Part shown: piece by piece, positions 8,251 to 17,981 of the stretch
Layout: every line of letters starts with the position of its first letter
Numbering within the stretch: position 1 is the first letter of the stretch
Assembly (NCBI RefSeq): GCF_018531495.1
Contig: NZ_JAHDTI010000020.1
Location: 62,001 to 126,000, forward strand
Reading direction: 5' to 3'
Length of the DNA: 64,000 bases
Source: Nonomuraea sediminis
GTDB lineage: Bacteria > Actinomycetota > Actinomycetes > Streptosporangiales > Streptosporangiaceae
Translations under genes and position numbers: made by a program
The notes under the pieces: model-generated
Seen by the model: only the letters and a program-made list of their open reading frames with translations
The model's database searches: none
Told to the model about the DNA's origin: nothing

Positions 8251-9984
8251 TCAGTCCTTGGAACGGGACGGACGCAGGAGCGCCTCGGCCAGGGCGAGCA
8301 TGGTCTCCTCCAGGGCGCCGAGGCGCTTGGTGAGGTCGCTCGAGGCGGGTTCGACGATCTCGGTGACGGACCGGGTGAGTTCGTCGCGGTCCGGGCGGGC
8401 CTGGATGAGCTCCGTGAGGGTGGCCGCGGCGGCCGTGAGGCGCTCGGCCTGGCCCGCCGTCTGGGACTCGAGCAGCTCGCCGATGCCGAGCGCGGCGGGC
8501 AGCTGACCGACGCGCTGGTCGACCGCCTCCAGGCGCTCGTCGGCTTTGGTGGCGTGCGAGACCAGGCCGGTGAGGTGGGTGTCGACGGTGTCGAAGCGGT
8601 TGGCGACGTGCTCCTCGACCTCGCCGAGGCGCTCGTCGAGCGAATCGAGGCCGTTGTCGAGGTTGTTGAAGCGGCCCTCGTGGCGCGTGGCCGTGTCGGT
8701 GAGGTGCTGGTCGGTGCTGGCCAGGCGCTCGTCGAGGGCGGTGAAGCGGCTGTCGACCCGCCCGCCGAGCTCGTCGAAGCGGTCGTCGTGGCGGGACAGG
8801 TGGTCGGTGACGGCGCCGAGGTGGTTGCCGGTGTTGGCCAGCTGCTCGTCGATGGCCGCCAGCTGCTGCGCGGTGACGGCCAGCCTGCCGTCGACGCCGT
8901 CGAGGCGGGTGTCGATGTCGGCCAGGCACTCGTCGGCGGTCTCGATGTGGCCGTCGACGCTGTCGAGCCGGGCGTCGATCGCGACCAGCCGCCCGTCGAC
9001 CCGGTCGACCCTGGCGGCGACCTGCCGCTCGGACTCGTCCACCCGGCTCTCCACGGCCTGCTTGGCGGCCTCCACGTCGCTCGTGAGGGACTCCCTGGCG
9101 GCCTCGACGTAGCTGCCCAGCGTCTGCTGCGCGGCGTCGAGACGGCTCGTCAGGCCCTGCTGGAGGGTCTCCACCCGGCCCGTGAGGGCCAGCTGGGCGG
9201 CGTCCACGTCGCCGGTCAGGGTCTCCTGCGCGGCCTCGACGGACAGCACGAGCGCCTGGTGCGCGGAGTCGACGCGGTTGAGCAGGCGCTCCTCGGTGGC
9301 CTGCACGCGGGTGCCGACCTGGGCGAGGCCGTCCTGGACCCGCTCGCCGAGGTCGAGCACGCCGCCCTCGACGCGGTCGGTGCGCGCGCTCAGGTCGGCC
9401 AGCGACTTGTCGAGGCGGGTGAAGCGGTTGGCCGCGGCCTCCATGCTGGAGTTGAGCTGGCCGAGCTTGGTGGCGAACTCGCCCATCCGCTTGGTGATGC
9501 CGTCGGTGGTGTCGAGCACCGCCTGCAGCCGCTTCAACGCCTCGTCCACGCTCTCGCCGACCGTGCCGAGGTCGGCCCAGAGGCTGGGCAGTTCGATCAC
9601 CGGGGCGACGCGCTGGCTGACCGAGTCGACCCTGGCGTCGACGGTGCCCACCTGCTCGCCCACGGCGTCGACGTGGTCGCGCACGGCCTCGACGTGCTGG
9701 GCCAGGCCTTCGGCCCACAGCGGCGGCTTGGCGGTGAAGTCGTCGATGCGGCCGCTGACCGTCTCCAGCGTGCCGCTCAGCCCGCCGAGCTCGCGTTCGC
9801 GCACCTCGCGCAGCAGCCACTCCATGCCTTCCAGGCGCTGGCGGATCTCGTCGAGGACGGCTCCCTGGGTGCGCTGCTCGTAGACGTGGTCCTGGGCGGC
9901 CCGCGCCAGCAGCTCCCGCATCCTGTCGGAGATGGCCGTCTGGCCACCCGCCTGGAGAAGGGTGGTGTGGTTGGAATGATCCAC
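8251..9984 (-). CDS. Long repetitive coiled-coil protein, function unknown
   Basis: 577 residues, starting with GTG preceded by AAGGAGC at good spacing. After about 85 residues the protein is almost entirely heptad-rich helix with degenerate 7-, 11- and 14-residue units of the type RLDxVDGRL, RVDxVDxRV and ERLxxVDQRV. There is no signal peptide, membrane span or known domain. The repeats resemble apolipoprotein-like or tail-fibre-like helical repeats found in predicted scaffold proteins. A single gene with its own RBS follows the methyltransferase. Candidate roles are a cytoskeletal or polar-growth scaffold or an intracellular tether; this is speculative. Confidence 0.8.
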   Translation of the reverse strand: MDHSNHTTLLQAGGQTAISDRMRELLARAAQDHVYEQRTQGAVLDEIRQRLEGMEWLLREVRERELGGLSGTLETVSGRIDDFTAKPPLWAEGLAQHVEAVRDHVDAVGEQVGTVDARVDSVSQRVAPVIELPSLWADLGTVGESVDEALKRLQAVLDTTDGITKRMGEFATKLGQLNSSMEAAANRFTRLDKSLADLSARTDRVEGGVLDLGERVQDGLAQVGTRVQATEERLLNRVDSAHQALVLSVEAAQETLTGDVDAAQLALTGRVETLQQGLTSRLDAAQQTLGSYVEAARESLTSDVEAAKQAVESRVDESERQVAARVDRVDGRLVAIDARLDSVDGHIETADECLADIDTRLDGVDGRLAVTAQQLAAIDEQLANTGNHLGAVTDHLSRHDDRFDELGGRVDSRFTALDERLASTDQHLTDTATRHEGRFNNLDNGLDSLDERLGEVEEHVANRFDTVDTHLTGLVSHATKADERLEAVDQRVGQLPAALGIGELLESQTAGQAERLTAAAATLTELIQARPDRDELTRSVTEIVEPASSDLTKRLGALEETMLALAEALLRPSRSKD

Positions 9985-10179
9985 CGAAAGCTCCTTCGCT
10001 CGCCGACGGTCTGCCGCGCAGCGGTGAGATAGGTCAGGTTTGCAGATGAAAGAAGGAGGGCTGCGGTAATCCGCGATCGGGAGGTGAACTTCCGCCCGTC
10101 CACCTTAGCCAGTGGATCAAGGTGCGTCAGCGGTGATGGAAAAGATCAGGGTTCCCCGGCTAACGCCCCGATTTGTCAT
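9985..10179. other. Intergenic region upstream of the coiled-coil gene
   Basis: 195 bases between the methyltransferase stop and the coiled-coil start. It holds the AAGGAGC ribosome-binding site (about 9989-9995, minus strand) and a relatively A/T-rich stretch near 10030-10075 that could carry a promoter. No repeat or RNA gene was seen. Confidence 0.4.
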
Positions 10180-11364
10180 TTACGCAGGTGGGGAGGGGTG
10201 GCAGAGCAGGGCGTACGGCTCATTCATAACCCTGGTCAGAATGATTACCACGGAATTATCGCCCGAAGGTCGCAAATCCATCCGCAACCGGTCGATGTCC
10301 ACCGCGGAGCCGCGCTTTTTGATGGTGACATTTCCTATTTCGCGGGTGCGGAGTGCGGCCCGCAGCCGCTTCAACGAGAACGGCAGCGCCTCCTCGACCA
10401 GAAACCTGGAGGCCCAGGGGGTGTCCATGGGTTCGTCCCCGGTGATGTAGGCGATCATCGGATCGGCCAGCCTGCCGCCCACCATCGCCGCGACCTCGGC
10501 GACCAGGTGCGCCCGGATCGCCGCCCCGTCGGGCTCGTACAGATAGCGCCCCAGCGGCCCCACCGGCGCCACCGCGGCCTCGCCGGCCGAGGCCATGGTG
10601 TCGCCGCCGGGCAGCAGCGTGGCCCGCCGTCCCTGGCGCCCGCCGCCGAGCCAGATCGCGGCCTCCTTGACCTCGCCCTTGTACGACACCCACTCCGTCT
10701 CGGCGCTGCCGGGGATGAACTCGTACGGGATGCCCGGCGCCACCTTCAGGCACGCCACCGGCGCCCGCGCGGCCAGTTCCAGCACGACAGGCCACGGCGG
10801 CGAGTACGCCAGGGGATCGAAGGTCCTCCCCTTTCCCGTACGGCGGGCCGGATCGGCGAACAGCGCGTCGTGGTCCTCCGGCGTGACCTCGGCCGCGTCA
10901 GCCGTACGGACGGAGATCCCGCCCGAGAGCCCCAGCGCGTCGGCGTTGGCCGCGGTGACGGCGGCGGTCAGCGGATCGGCGTCCACGGCCTCGACCGTGT
11001 ATCCCGCCCGGGCCAGCGCCAGGGCGTCGCCGCCGATGCCGCAGCAGGCGTCCACCACGCGGGCGCCGTGCGGGGGCACGAGATCCGCCAGCCGGCGCGC
11101 CCGGTGCGCGGCCACCTCGGCCCTGGTGGACTGCTCGAGCCCGTGCGGGGTGAAGTACATCCTCCCGGCGTCGTCGCCGAACTTGGCCTTGGCCCGCTCG
11201 CGGAGCCCCGCCTGCGTCAGCGCCGCGGACGTCAGGGCCGCGTCGTACGTCTTCCGGAGCGTGGTGGCGGCCTTCACGGGATCGCCGCCGGTCAGCTCGA
11301 CCGCCTCCCCGAGCGCCTTCTGTCCTCTGGGGGTCAGCAACTCGAGAAAGGCGTCCAGCTCCAC
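10180..11364 (-). CDS. Class I SAM-dependent methyltransferase with THUMP-like C-terminal domain
   Basis: 394 residues from a GTG at 11364. The SAM-binding motif I is VVDACCGIGGDALAL and motif IV is FADPARR; the acidic residue after motif I is in EAVDADP. The C-terminal part (NVTIKKRGSAVDIDRLR) resembles the THUMP-like domain of predicted RNA methyltransferases. The likely substrate is RNA, but this is inferred from family context. It starts just after the MarR gene on the same strand (26 bases), so they may be co-transcribed. Confidence 0.8.
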   Translation of the reverse strand: MELDAFLELLTPRGQKALGEAVELTGGDPVKAATTLRKTYDAALTSAALTQAGLRERAKAKFGDDAGRMYFTPHGLEQSTRAEVAAHRARRLADLVPPHGARVVDACCGIGGDALALARAGYTVEAVDADPLTAAVTAANADALGLSGGISVRTADAAEVTPEDHDALFADPARRTGKGRTFDPLAYSPPWPVVLELAARAPVACLKVAPGIPYEFIPGSAETEWVSYKGEVKEAAIWLGGGRQGRRATLLPGGDTMASAGEAAVAPVGPLGRYLYEPDGAAIRAHLVAEVAAMVGGRLADPMIAYITGDEPMDTPWASRFLVEEALPFSLKRLRAALRTREIGNVTIKKRGSAVDIDRLRMDLRPSGDNSVVIILTRVMNEPYALLCHPSPPA

Positions 11365-11390
11365 ACCACCCGACGTTACCGCTCCGCCGG

Positions 11391-11888
11391 TCAGAGTTCG
11401 GTGTCGCCCAGGGAGACCAGCAGGCGGCGCAGGAGGCCGGCCAGGGCCTCCTGGTCGTCGGGCGTGAGGGCCGCCAGGAGGCGGCGTTCGTTGGCCATGT
11501 GGCCCTCGAGCAGTTCGCCGGCCAGGCGCTCGCCCTTCTCGGTGAGCGCGACCAGGACCATGCGGCGGTTCTCCGGGGCGGGCCATCGGTCGACCAGGCC
11601 GCGCTCCACCAGGCGGTCCATGCGGTTGGTGAGGGCGCCGGGGCTGACCAGGGCCGAGCCCGCCAGGTCCTTCATGCACATGGTGTGCTCGGCGTTGGCG
11701 CGCAGCAGCGTGGCCAGCATGTCGAACTCCCACGCCTCCAGGCCGCTCGCTTGGAAGAAGTCCTTCACCTCGCGCTCCACCAGGCGCGACGCCCGCGACA
11801 GGCGGCCGATCACGCCCATCGGAGAGACATCCAGGCCGGGCCGGGTCCGCGCCCACTGTGCGGTGATCGCGTCGACTGCGTCGTCCAT
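11391..11888 (-). CDS. MarR family transcriptional regulator
   Basis: 165 residues from the ATG at 11888. It has a MarR winged-helix domain: the recognition region is around SALVSPGALTNRMDRLVERGLV and the wing is RRMVLVALTEKG. Members are usually ligand-responsive repressors of a divergent gene. Here the divergent gene is a reductase, and the intergenic DNA carries a large imperfect inverted repeat (11905-11978) with TTCGA-type half sites. Autoregulation and control of the reductase are inferred. Confidence 0.9.
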   Translation of the reverse strand: MDDAVDAITAQWARTRPGLDVSPMGVIGRLSRASRLVEREVKDFFQASGLEAWEFDMLATLLRANAEHTMCMKDLAGSALVSPGALTNRMDRLVERGLVDRWPAPENRRMVLVALTEKGERLAGELLEGHMANERRLLAALTPDDQEALAGLLRRLLVSLGDTEL

Positions 11889-11904
11889 GGTGGCCACACT
11901 ATCA

Positions 11905-11978
11905 AAAACTTCGAGGTTGAAATGTTCGATTCGATGCGCTAGCTTCGGCGGCGTCGAAAAGTTCAATGTCGAAGTTTT
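11905..11978. promoter_or_regulatory. Inverted repeat between marR-type gene and reductase, likely MarR operators
   Basis: Arm 1 (11905-11921, AAAACTTCGAGGTTGAA) is complementary to arm 2 (11962-11978, TTCAATGTCGAAGTTTT) at 15 of 17 positions, 40 bases apart. Each arm is itself of the form TTC-N6-GAA, the size of a MarR dimer site, so two operators flank the two divergent promoters. Confidence 0.65.
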
Positions 11979-11991
11979 GAAGGTGGAGATC

Positions 11992-12831
11992 ATGAAGGTG
12001 CTGGTGCTGGGCGCGACGGGCTACATCGGCGGCGCGGTCGTGGAGAAGCTGCGGGAGCACGGCCACGACGTCGCGGCCGTGGTCCGGGGGGAGAAGGTCG
12101 TCCCCGGCGTGACCGACGTGCGCCAGGGCGACCTGTCGGACCCGGCGACGATCGAGGTGACCTCCGACATCGACGCCGTGGTGCACGCCGCGCAGCTGAC
12201 CGGCGACGAGGCCGTCGACCTGGAGGCCATCGGGAAGCTGACGGTCAAGCCGCTGGTCTACGTGAGCGGCGTCTGGGTGCTCGGCCCGGTCGACGGCGGC
12301 CACGAGGAGAGCCCGACCGACCCGATCGCGCTGGTCGGCTACCGGCCCAAGGTGGAGCGCCTGGTCGTCGACGCCGGCGGCACCGTGGTCCGGCCCGGCG
12401 TGGTGCACGGGCGCGGCTCCGGCATCGCCGCGCTGCTGCGCAGCCAGGCGGCCGAGCGCGGCCAGGGCGTGTACGTCTCGGACGGCACGGTGCCCACCTG
12501 GTCGTTCGTCCACATCGACGACCTGGCGGAGCTGATCGTGGCGGTCGTGGAGAAGGGCGAGAAGGGCGCGGTCTACCACGGGATCACCGAGGAGGGCGTG
12601 CCGCTGAACGAGGTCGCCAAGGCCGCCGCGCGCTCTGCCGGCGTCGACCCGAGCGTGAACGCCTGGCCCGTGGAGGAGGCCGCCGAGCTGCTCGGCCGGC
12701 CGTTCGCCGACGCGCTCGCGCTGAGCCAGCGTGTCGGATCCGAGCGCACCCGCGCCGCGCTCGGCTGGAACCCCAGCAGGCCCGGCATCCTGGCCGACCT
12801 GGTGGAAGGCTCGTACCTCGGATCGCTCTGA
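11992..12831 (+). CDS. NAD(P)-binding epimerase/reductase of the atypical SDR type
   Basis: 279 residues from the ATG at 11992, with RBS AGGTGGAG. The Rossmann motif GATGYIGG is at residues 7-14, and the C-terminal LGWNPSRPGILADL is typical of SDR epimerases. The central region is short, as in NmrA-like or flavin-reductase-like members. The substrate is unknown. It is divergent from the MarR regulator and presumably induced when that repressor is released. Confidence 0.82.
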   Translation: MKVLVLGATGYIGGAVVEKLREHGHDVAAVVRGEKVVPGVTDVRQGDLSDPATIEVTSDIDAVVHAAQLTGDEAVDLEAIGKLTVKPLVYVSGVWVLGPVDGGHEESPTDPIALVGYRPKVERLVVDAGGTVVRPGVVHGRGSGIAALLRSQAAERGQGVYVSDGTVPTWSFVHIDDLAELIVAVVEKGEKGAVYHGITEEGVPLNEVAKAAARSAGVDPSVNAWPVEEAAELLGRPFADALALSQRVGSERTRAALGWNPSRPGILADLVEGSYLGSL

Positions 12832-12846
12832 GCGGACGCGTTCGTG

Positions 12847-12875
12847 TTGACTGTCAAGCCCCTCTTGCATATGTT
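12847..12875 (+). promoter_or_regulatory. Promoter of groES-groEL
   Basis: A -35 TTGACT (12847-12852) and -10 TATGTT (12870-12875) are separated by 17 bases. Transcription would start near 12882, inside the CIRCE element, which is the usual arrangement for HrcA control. Confidence 0.75.
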
Positions 12876-12880
12876 TCCTG

Positions 12881-12907
12881 TTGGCACTCTCCCCTTGAGA
12901 GTGCCAA
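12881..12907 (+). promoter_or_regulatory. CIRCE operator (HrcA binding site)
   Basis: A perfect inverted repeat, TTGGCACTC - 9 bases - GAGTGCCAA, against the consensus TTAGCACTC-N9-GAGTGCTAA. It overlaps the expected transcription start of groES, so heat-shock repression by HrcA is expected. Confidence 0.95.
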
Positions 12908-12996
12908 CGTGCGACGAGGCAGGTCTGACACCCGCGACGGCAGGCCCCGCTGGTCGCCTCTTCTAGATCATTCAAATCTGAAGGGGAGGTCCGATC

Positions 12997-13308
12997 GTGA
13001 CGACCGCCACCAAGGTTCCCGTTAAGCCGCTCGGCGACCGCATTGTGGTTCAGCCGCTTGAGGCCGAGCAGACGACCGCTTCCGGCCTGGTCATCCCTGA
13101 CACCGCCAAGGAGAAGCCGCAGGAGGGCAAGGTCCTCGCGGTGGGCCCGGGCAACTGGGACGACGAGGGCGAGAAGCGGATTCCGCTCGACGTCGCCGAG
13201 GGCGACATCGTCCTCTACAGCAAGTACGGCGGCACCGAGGTCAAGTACGGCGGCGAGGAGTACCTGGTGCTCTCCGCCCGCGACGTTCTCGCGATCATCG
13301 AGAAGTAA
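12997..13308 (+). CDS. groES: Co-chaperonin GroES
   Basis: 103 residues, GTG start with RBS AAGGGGAGG. The protein has the GroES signature: VKPLGDRIVVQPLEAEQTT at the N-terminus, with the mobile loop region TASGLVIPDTAKEKPQEG after it. It caps GroEL for ATP-dependent folding. It lies in the CIRCE-controlled operon groES-groEL, with 73 bases between the two genes. Confidence 0.97.
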   Translation: MTTATKVPVKPLGDRIVVQPLEAEQTTASGLVIPDTAKEKPQEGKVLAVGPGNWDDEGEKRIPLDVAEGDIVLYSKYGGTEVKYGGEEYLVLSARDVLAIIEK

Positions 13309-13381
13309 GCCGGATGTGTCGGGCCCCGGACGCTCTGTCGAGCGCCGGGGCTTTCGACACTAGGAGAGGACTTTCATAGCA

Positions 13382-15001
<1,620 letters not shown>

Positions 15002-15015
15002 TCTCTCGGAAGAGG

Positions 15016-15046
15016 GGCCCGCACCGCTGTCCGGTGCGGGCCTTTC
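15016..15046 (+). terminator. Rho-independent terminator of groES-groEL
   Basis: A perfect 11-base stem (GGCCCGCACCG, 15016-15026, with CGGTGCGGGCC, 15032-15042), a 5-base loop, then TTTCT. Confidence 0.85.
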
Positions 15047-15373
15047 TGCGTGTACGGCGCCGAGTCTGGGTACGAGTGCGTGTTTTCGTGCGGAATCTGG
15101 TTGAGTGTGGCATTGCCGTACAAGATCTGGCATGAAATGGGGTGTAGCGGACAGGGGCCCTGGAGCGATCTCCTCGTAGAGGGTGGGATCTCTAGAGAAA
15201 GTTGGTTTATTGCGGTAAACCGGGAACGCTCGCAAAGCGTCTAGGCGTCTGACAATTGTCCCTCATTTCGGGTTATATCGTGAAATATTTCGCCAACCCG
15301 AAAGGCTTAGTGTGGCCGTACGATTACGGGCGGTTATCGTCGCTTCAATGTGACCAATCCGTAGCCGTTCGCT
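15047..15373. other. Intergenic region upstream of the sigma factor gene
   Basis: About 327 bases, more A/T-rich than the surroundings. A possible promoter for the sigma gene is CTGACA (15249-15254), 18 bases, then TTATAT (15273-15278). A 64-codon open frame at 15050-15244 has no protein character and no ribosome-binding site, so it was not called. Confidence 0.4.
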
Positions 15374-16039
15374 ATGACGACAGGCAGGATCGGTGCGGGC
15401 ATCATGCCTAACGTGAGCGAGGGAAGCGTCGCCGACGCCAAAATTGGGGTAAGGCTCGCGTCGAGACTTCCGGCACGTGCGGATGACTCCGACCTAAGGG
15501 AACTGACGAGCCTGGCTGTTCAGGGGGATCGCCGCGCGATCGAATCCCTTCTCGGTGAGTTGCGCCCGATGGTGGTGCGCTATTGCCGGGCCAGGCTGGG
15601 CAGGGTTTCCGGGCAATATCACATTGCCGATGACGTGGCCCAGGAGGTGTGCATCGCGGTGCTGTCCGCGCTGCCGCGTTATCGCGACATGGGCCGGCCG
15701 TTCGCCTCGTTCGTGTTCGGAATCGCCTCGCACAAGGTGGCCGACGCGCTGCGCAGTTCCGTCCGCTCCGCCGTACCCACGCAGGACCTGCCCGACGGGC
15801 CCGACGACGGGCCGGGTCCCGAGGAGACCGTGGTGCGCTACATCGAGGTCGAGCACGCCCGCAGGCTGCTGGCGCGGCTGCCACAGAACCAGCGGGAACT
15901 GCTGCTGCTGAGGGTGGTGTCAGGCCTGTCGGCCGAGGAGACCGGTAATGTACTCGGTATGTCACCAGGGGCAGTCCGGGTCGCCCAGCATCGGGCGCTG
16001 GCCAGGTTGAGGCAGATGGCCGAGCTGGAGTCGGCTTGA
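15374..16039 (+). CDS. shbA: Sigma-70 family RNA polymerase sigma factor, ShbA/SigD type
   Basis: 221 residues; an ATG at 15404 is an alternative start. Region 2 is visible around ADDVAQEVCIAVLSALPRYR and region 4 around LPQNQRELLLLRVVSG through SAEETGNVLGMSPGAVRVAQ. Its position between groEL and guaB and this sequence type match ShbA of Streptomyces (which drives hrdB transcription) and SigD of mycobacteria. It is therefore probably a housekeeping extracytoplasmic-function-type factor. Its stop overlaps a small anti-sigma-like ORF (TTGA). Confidence 0.88.
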   Translation: MTTGRIGAGIMPNVSEGSVADAKIGVRLASRLPARADDSDLRELTSLAVQGDRRAIESLLGELRPMVVRYCRARLGRVSGQYHIADDVAQEVCIAVLSALPRYRDMGRPFASFVFGIASHKVADALRSSVRSAVPTQDLPDGPDDGPGPEETVVRYIEVEHARRLLARLPQNQRELLLLRVVSGLSAEETGNVLGMSPGAVRVAQHRALARLRQMAELESA

Positions 16040-16188
16040 CGCCGGAGGAGCGGACCGAGGCTCTGCTCGACGCGCTCGCCCGGGGAGAGCAGCCCGACCT
16101 CGCCGATCCCGCCGTGCGGCTGCTCGCGGCGCTGCGCGCCGACGTGACTCAGCGGCGCTCTTCGGTGTCGATGACGCCGTCCACGTAG
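16036..16188 (+). CDS. Mini RsdA-like anti-sigma ORF (50 codons)
   Basis: A 50-codon frame starts with TTG inside the sigma gene stop (TTGA), so it is translationally coupled. Residues 8-37 contain LLDALARGEQPDLADP followed by RLLAALRADV, which resembles the sigma-binding N-terminal region of RsdA, the anti-sigma factor of SigD. Normal RsdA proteins continue into a membrane span and an outer domain; here translation ends at 16188. The last 40 bases overlap the 3' end of the convergent DUF5319 gene. It could be a soluble mini anti-sigma factor or a decayed rsdA. The similarity is judged by eye. Confidence 0.5.
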   Translation: MTPEERTEALLDALARGEQPDLADPAVRLLAALRADVTQRRSSVSMTPST

Positions 16189-16526
16189 CCCCTGGCGTAC
16201 TCCCAGGTCACGTAGTCGGTCGGGTCGGGGTGGAAGGCCGGCTCGTGCACCTGCGGCTGGCCCCGCTCGATCATCTGGCGCAGGTTGCCGCGCAGCAGCT
16301 CCCAGTCGAAGAAGTGCTGTTCACCACATTCCGGACAGTCGAGGACCAGGCCCAGCACTCCCTGCGGTTCGAGCAGGGATCGAAAGACCTCCACGTCGGC
16401 CAGGTCGGTGATGGCCTCGTCGCGTTCGGCCGCGGTCAGCGGCTCGGCGTCATCGAGCTCGCCCATCTCCGACGACGGATCGTTCGGGTCGTCCGCGAAC
16501 GGGTCGCGGGGGACGTCTTCCAGCAC
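16149..16526 (-). CDS. DUF5319 family protein
   Basis: 125 residues, GTG start. The protein is acidic and contains LVLDCPECGEQHFFDWELLRG, the CxxC-containing core of the DUF5319 family that is conserved next to the ShbA-type sigma gene in actinobacteria. The function is unknown; the single CPEC could bind a metal or act with partners. The gene is convergent with the sigma operon and overlaps the mini anti-sigma ORF. Confidence 0.85.
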   Translation of the reverse strand: MLEDVPRDPFADDPNDPSSEMGELDDAEPLTAAERDEAITDLADVEVFRSLLEPQGVLGLVLDCPECGEQHFFDWELLRGNLRQMIERGQPQVHEPAFHPDPTDYVTWEYARGYVDGVIDTEERR

Positions 16527-16565
16527 CTCACCACCATATGACCGATGCGGCCCGTGTGACTCGTA

Positions 16566-17576
16566 TTAGGCGAGCCATCCGCGCCGTGCGGCCTCCACGC
16601 CGGCGTGGAAGCGCGACTGGGCCCCCAGCTCGGCCATCGCGTCGGCGAACCTGGCGCGCACGGTACGCACCGACACGCCCAGTTGCCGCGCGATCGAGTC
16701 GTCGCACTGCCCCTGCGCGGCCAGCCGCAGCACCTGCACCATCCCGTCGCCGCGCCTGCCCCACGGCAGGGGTACGGCCCGGCCCCACAGCTCCTCGAAG
16801 AGCGAGCGGAGCACGCCGACCACGATCGGGGCGCGCACCAGGTAGAAGTTGTAGGCGTGGTCGGGCAGGTTGCCGCCCCACAGCGCGGGCAGCCCCGCGG
16901 CCTCGGGGCCCGCGGTCATGAACCAGCTGGGCACCCGGTCAAGCGTGCGCACCCTGCCCCCGGTCTCCGTCAGCCGTGTCAGCTGCTCGCGAACGCCGGG
17001 CAGCGACAGCGTGTCGACCGGGATCACCGCACGCACGTGCAGCAGGTGCCGCCCCTGCGCATCGATCCAGGGATCCGCAAATTTCCGGACAAAATCCGTC
17101 ATGGTGCGTTCGTCCGGGATGGCGGTGAGCAGCTCCATCGGCGGCGACTGGACCGCCATGCCGACCACCGACTCGTAGAGGACGTCCGCCCCGCTGACCG
17201 CCTCGACGGGGAACGGGCCGCTCTGGTAGTCGCGGCCCGCGTCGTAGTCGCGGATCAGGCCGCGGATCGAGCCCAGCGCGCTGTCGATGCGCCTGCTCTC
17301 CTCGGCCAGCCGGTCGAGCCGCTCGGCGATGAGCCGCCCGAGCGCGGCCGCCGGATGCCTGGCCAGGTACTCGCCGGACTGCTCGTCGACCACGCCGAGC
17401 CGGACGAGGGCCTCCAGCTCCCTGCCCACCTTCTCCACCGAGCCGTCCATGGCCTCCGCGAGCTCGGCGACCGTCGCCCTGTGGAGGCGGAGCACCGCCG
17501 TGTACAGGGCGGTCTGCGCCGGGGCCAGGCCCAGCGTCTCGAGCGGATCCGGCGCGGTGCGGGAGTCGTTGCGCAT
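16566..17576 (-). CDS. TrmB-like/LuxR-type HTH transcriptional regulator
   Basis: 336 residues from the ATG at 17576, with a CGGAG ribosome-binding site. The N-terminal 100 residues resemble a TrmB-type winged helix followed by a short helical linker. The C-terminus (VQVLRLAAQGQCDDSIARQL then VSVRTVRARFADAM) is a LuxR-type HTH. This architecture is common in actinobacteria, with a central region that may sense a small ligand. The target genes are unknown. It lies between the sigma region and guaB but points away from both. Confidence 0.82.
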   Translation of the reverse strand: MRNDSRTAPDPLETLGLAPAQTALYTAVLRLHRATVAELAEAMDGSVEKVGRELEALVRLGVVDEQSGEYLARHPAAALGRLIAERLDRLAEESRRIDSALGSIRGLIRDYDAGRDYQSGPFPVEAVSGADVLYESVVGMAVQSPPMELLTAIPDERTMTDFVRKFADPWIDAQGRHLLHVRAVIPVDTLSLPGVREQLTRLTETGGRVRTLDRVPSWFMTAGPEAAGLPALWGGNLPDHAYNFYLVRAPIVVGVLRSLFEELWGRAVPLPWGRRGDGMVQVLRLAAQGQCDDSIARQLGVSVRTVRARFADAMAELGAQSRFHAGVEAARRGWLA

Positions 17577-17981
17577 GTGGAGTGCTCCGTAGGGGGGACG
17601 GGCGTGTCCGCGAGGATAACCCGGCAATACGCCCGTGTCCGCGCCTTGCGCCGACTCCTCAGCCTGGTGTGCAACTTCGTGCAATTGCAAGTTTTCACAT
17701 TGCGGTGTGCCGATGAGTAACGCAGGCTTAACCCAGCGTCGGCACCACCCGGCGGGTAGCGCGGCCATCAGGACACGGAGGGGGGTTCGGTGGCGCGAAC
17801 GCGCGCCAGCCCGGTGCCGGTGGCCGGAGGATGGGGCGGATCACCGACCGCCCCATCCCCGGCTCTTTTCGATGCCGGGGGTACGACGGATCGTGGGGGT
17901 CATCGTCTCCCCGGCATCCCTGCCTTTTGGACCCAGGCCCTAGACTTGGCTGCAAAGCTAAACGGCAGAGGGGGCCGCAGC
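17577..17981. other. Leader region of guaB, with in-frame upstream start
   Basis: 405 bases without a separate gene. A GTG at 17790 with a strong GGAGGGGGG site opens a 64-codon frame in phase with guaB. A hairpin with U-rich 3' side (17829-17868) lies inside it. The guaB ATG at 17982 is retained as the start because the family N-terminus begins there. Confidence 0.5.
17829..17868 (+). terminator. Hairpin upstream of guaB, possible attenuator
   Basis: An 11-base perfect stem (17829-17839 pairs with 17848-17858, around GATGGGGCGG and CCGCCCCATC) with an 8-base loop, followed by CCCGGCTCTTTTC. It points toward guaB, 114 bases before its start codon. Confidence 0.5.

Noticed and set aside
8065..10032. 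655-codon open frame on the plus strand
   Set aside because: Mirror of the repetitive coiled-coil gene; Val/Gly/Asp-rich with no ribosome-binding site.
10084..12831. 915-codon open frame on the plus strand
   Set aside because: Only the last 279 codons (from 11992) are a real gene; the rest is antisense to the methyltransferase and MarR genes.
15050..15244. 64-codon open frame before the sigma gene
   Set aside because: No ribosome-binding site and no protein character; overlaps the terminator and promoter region.
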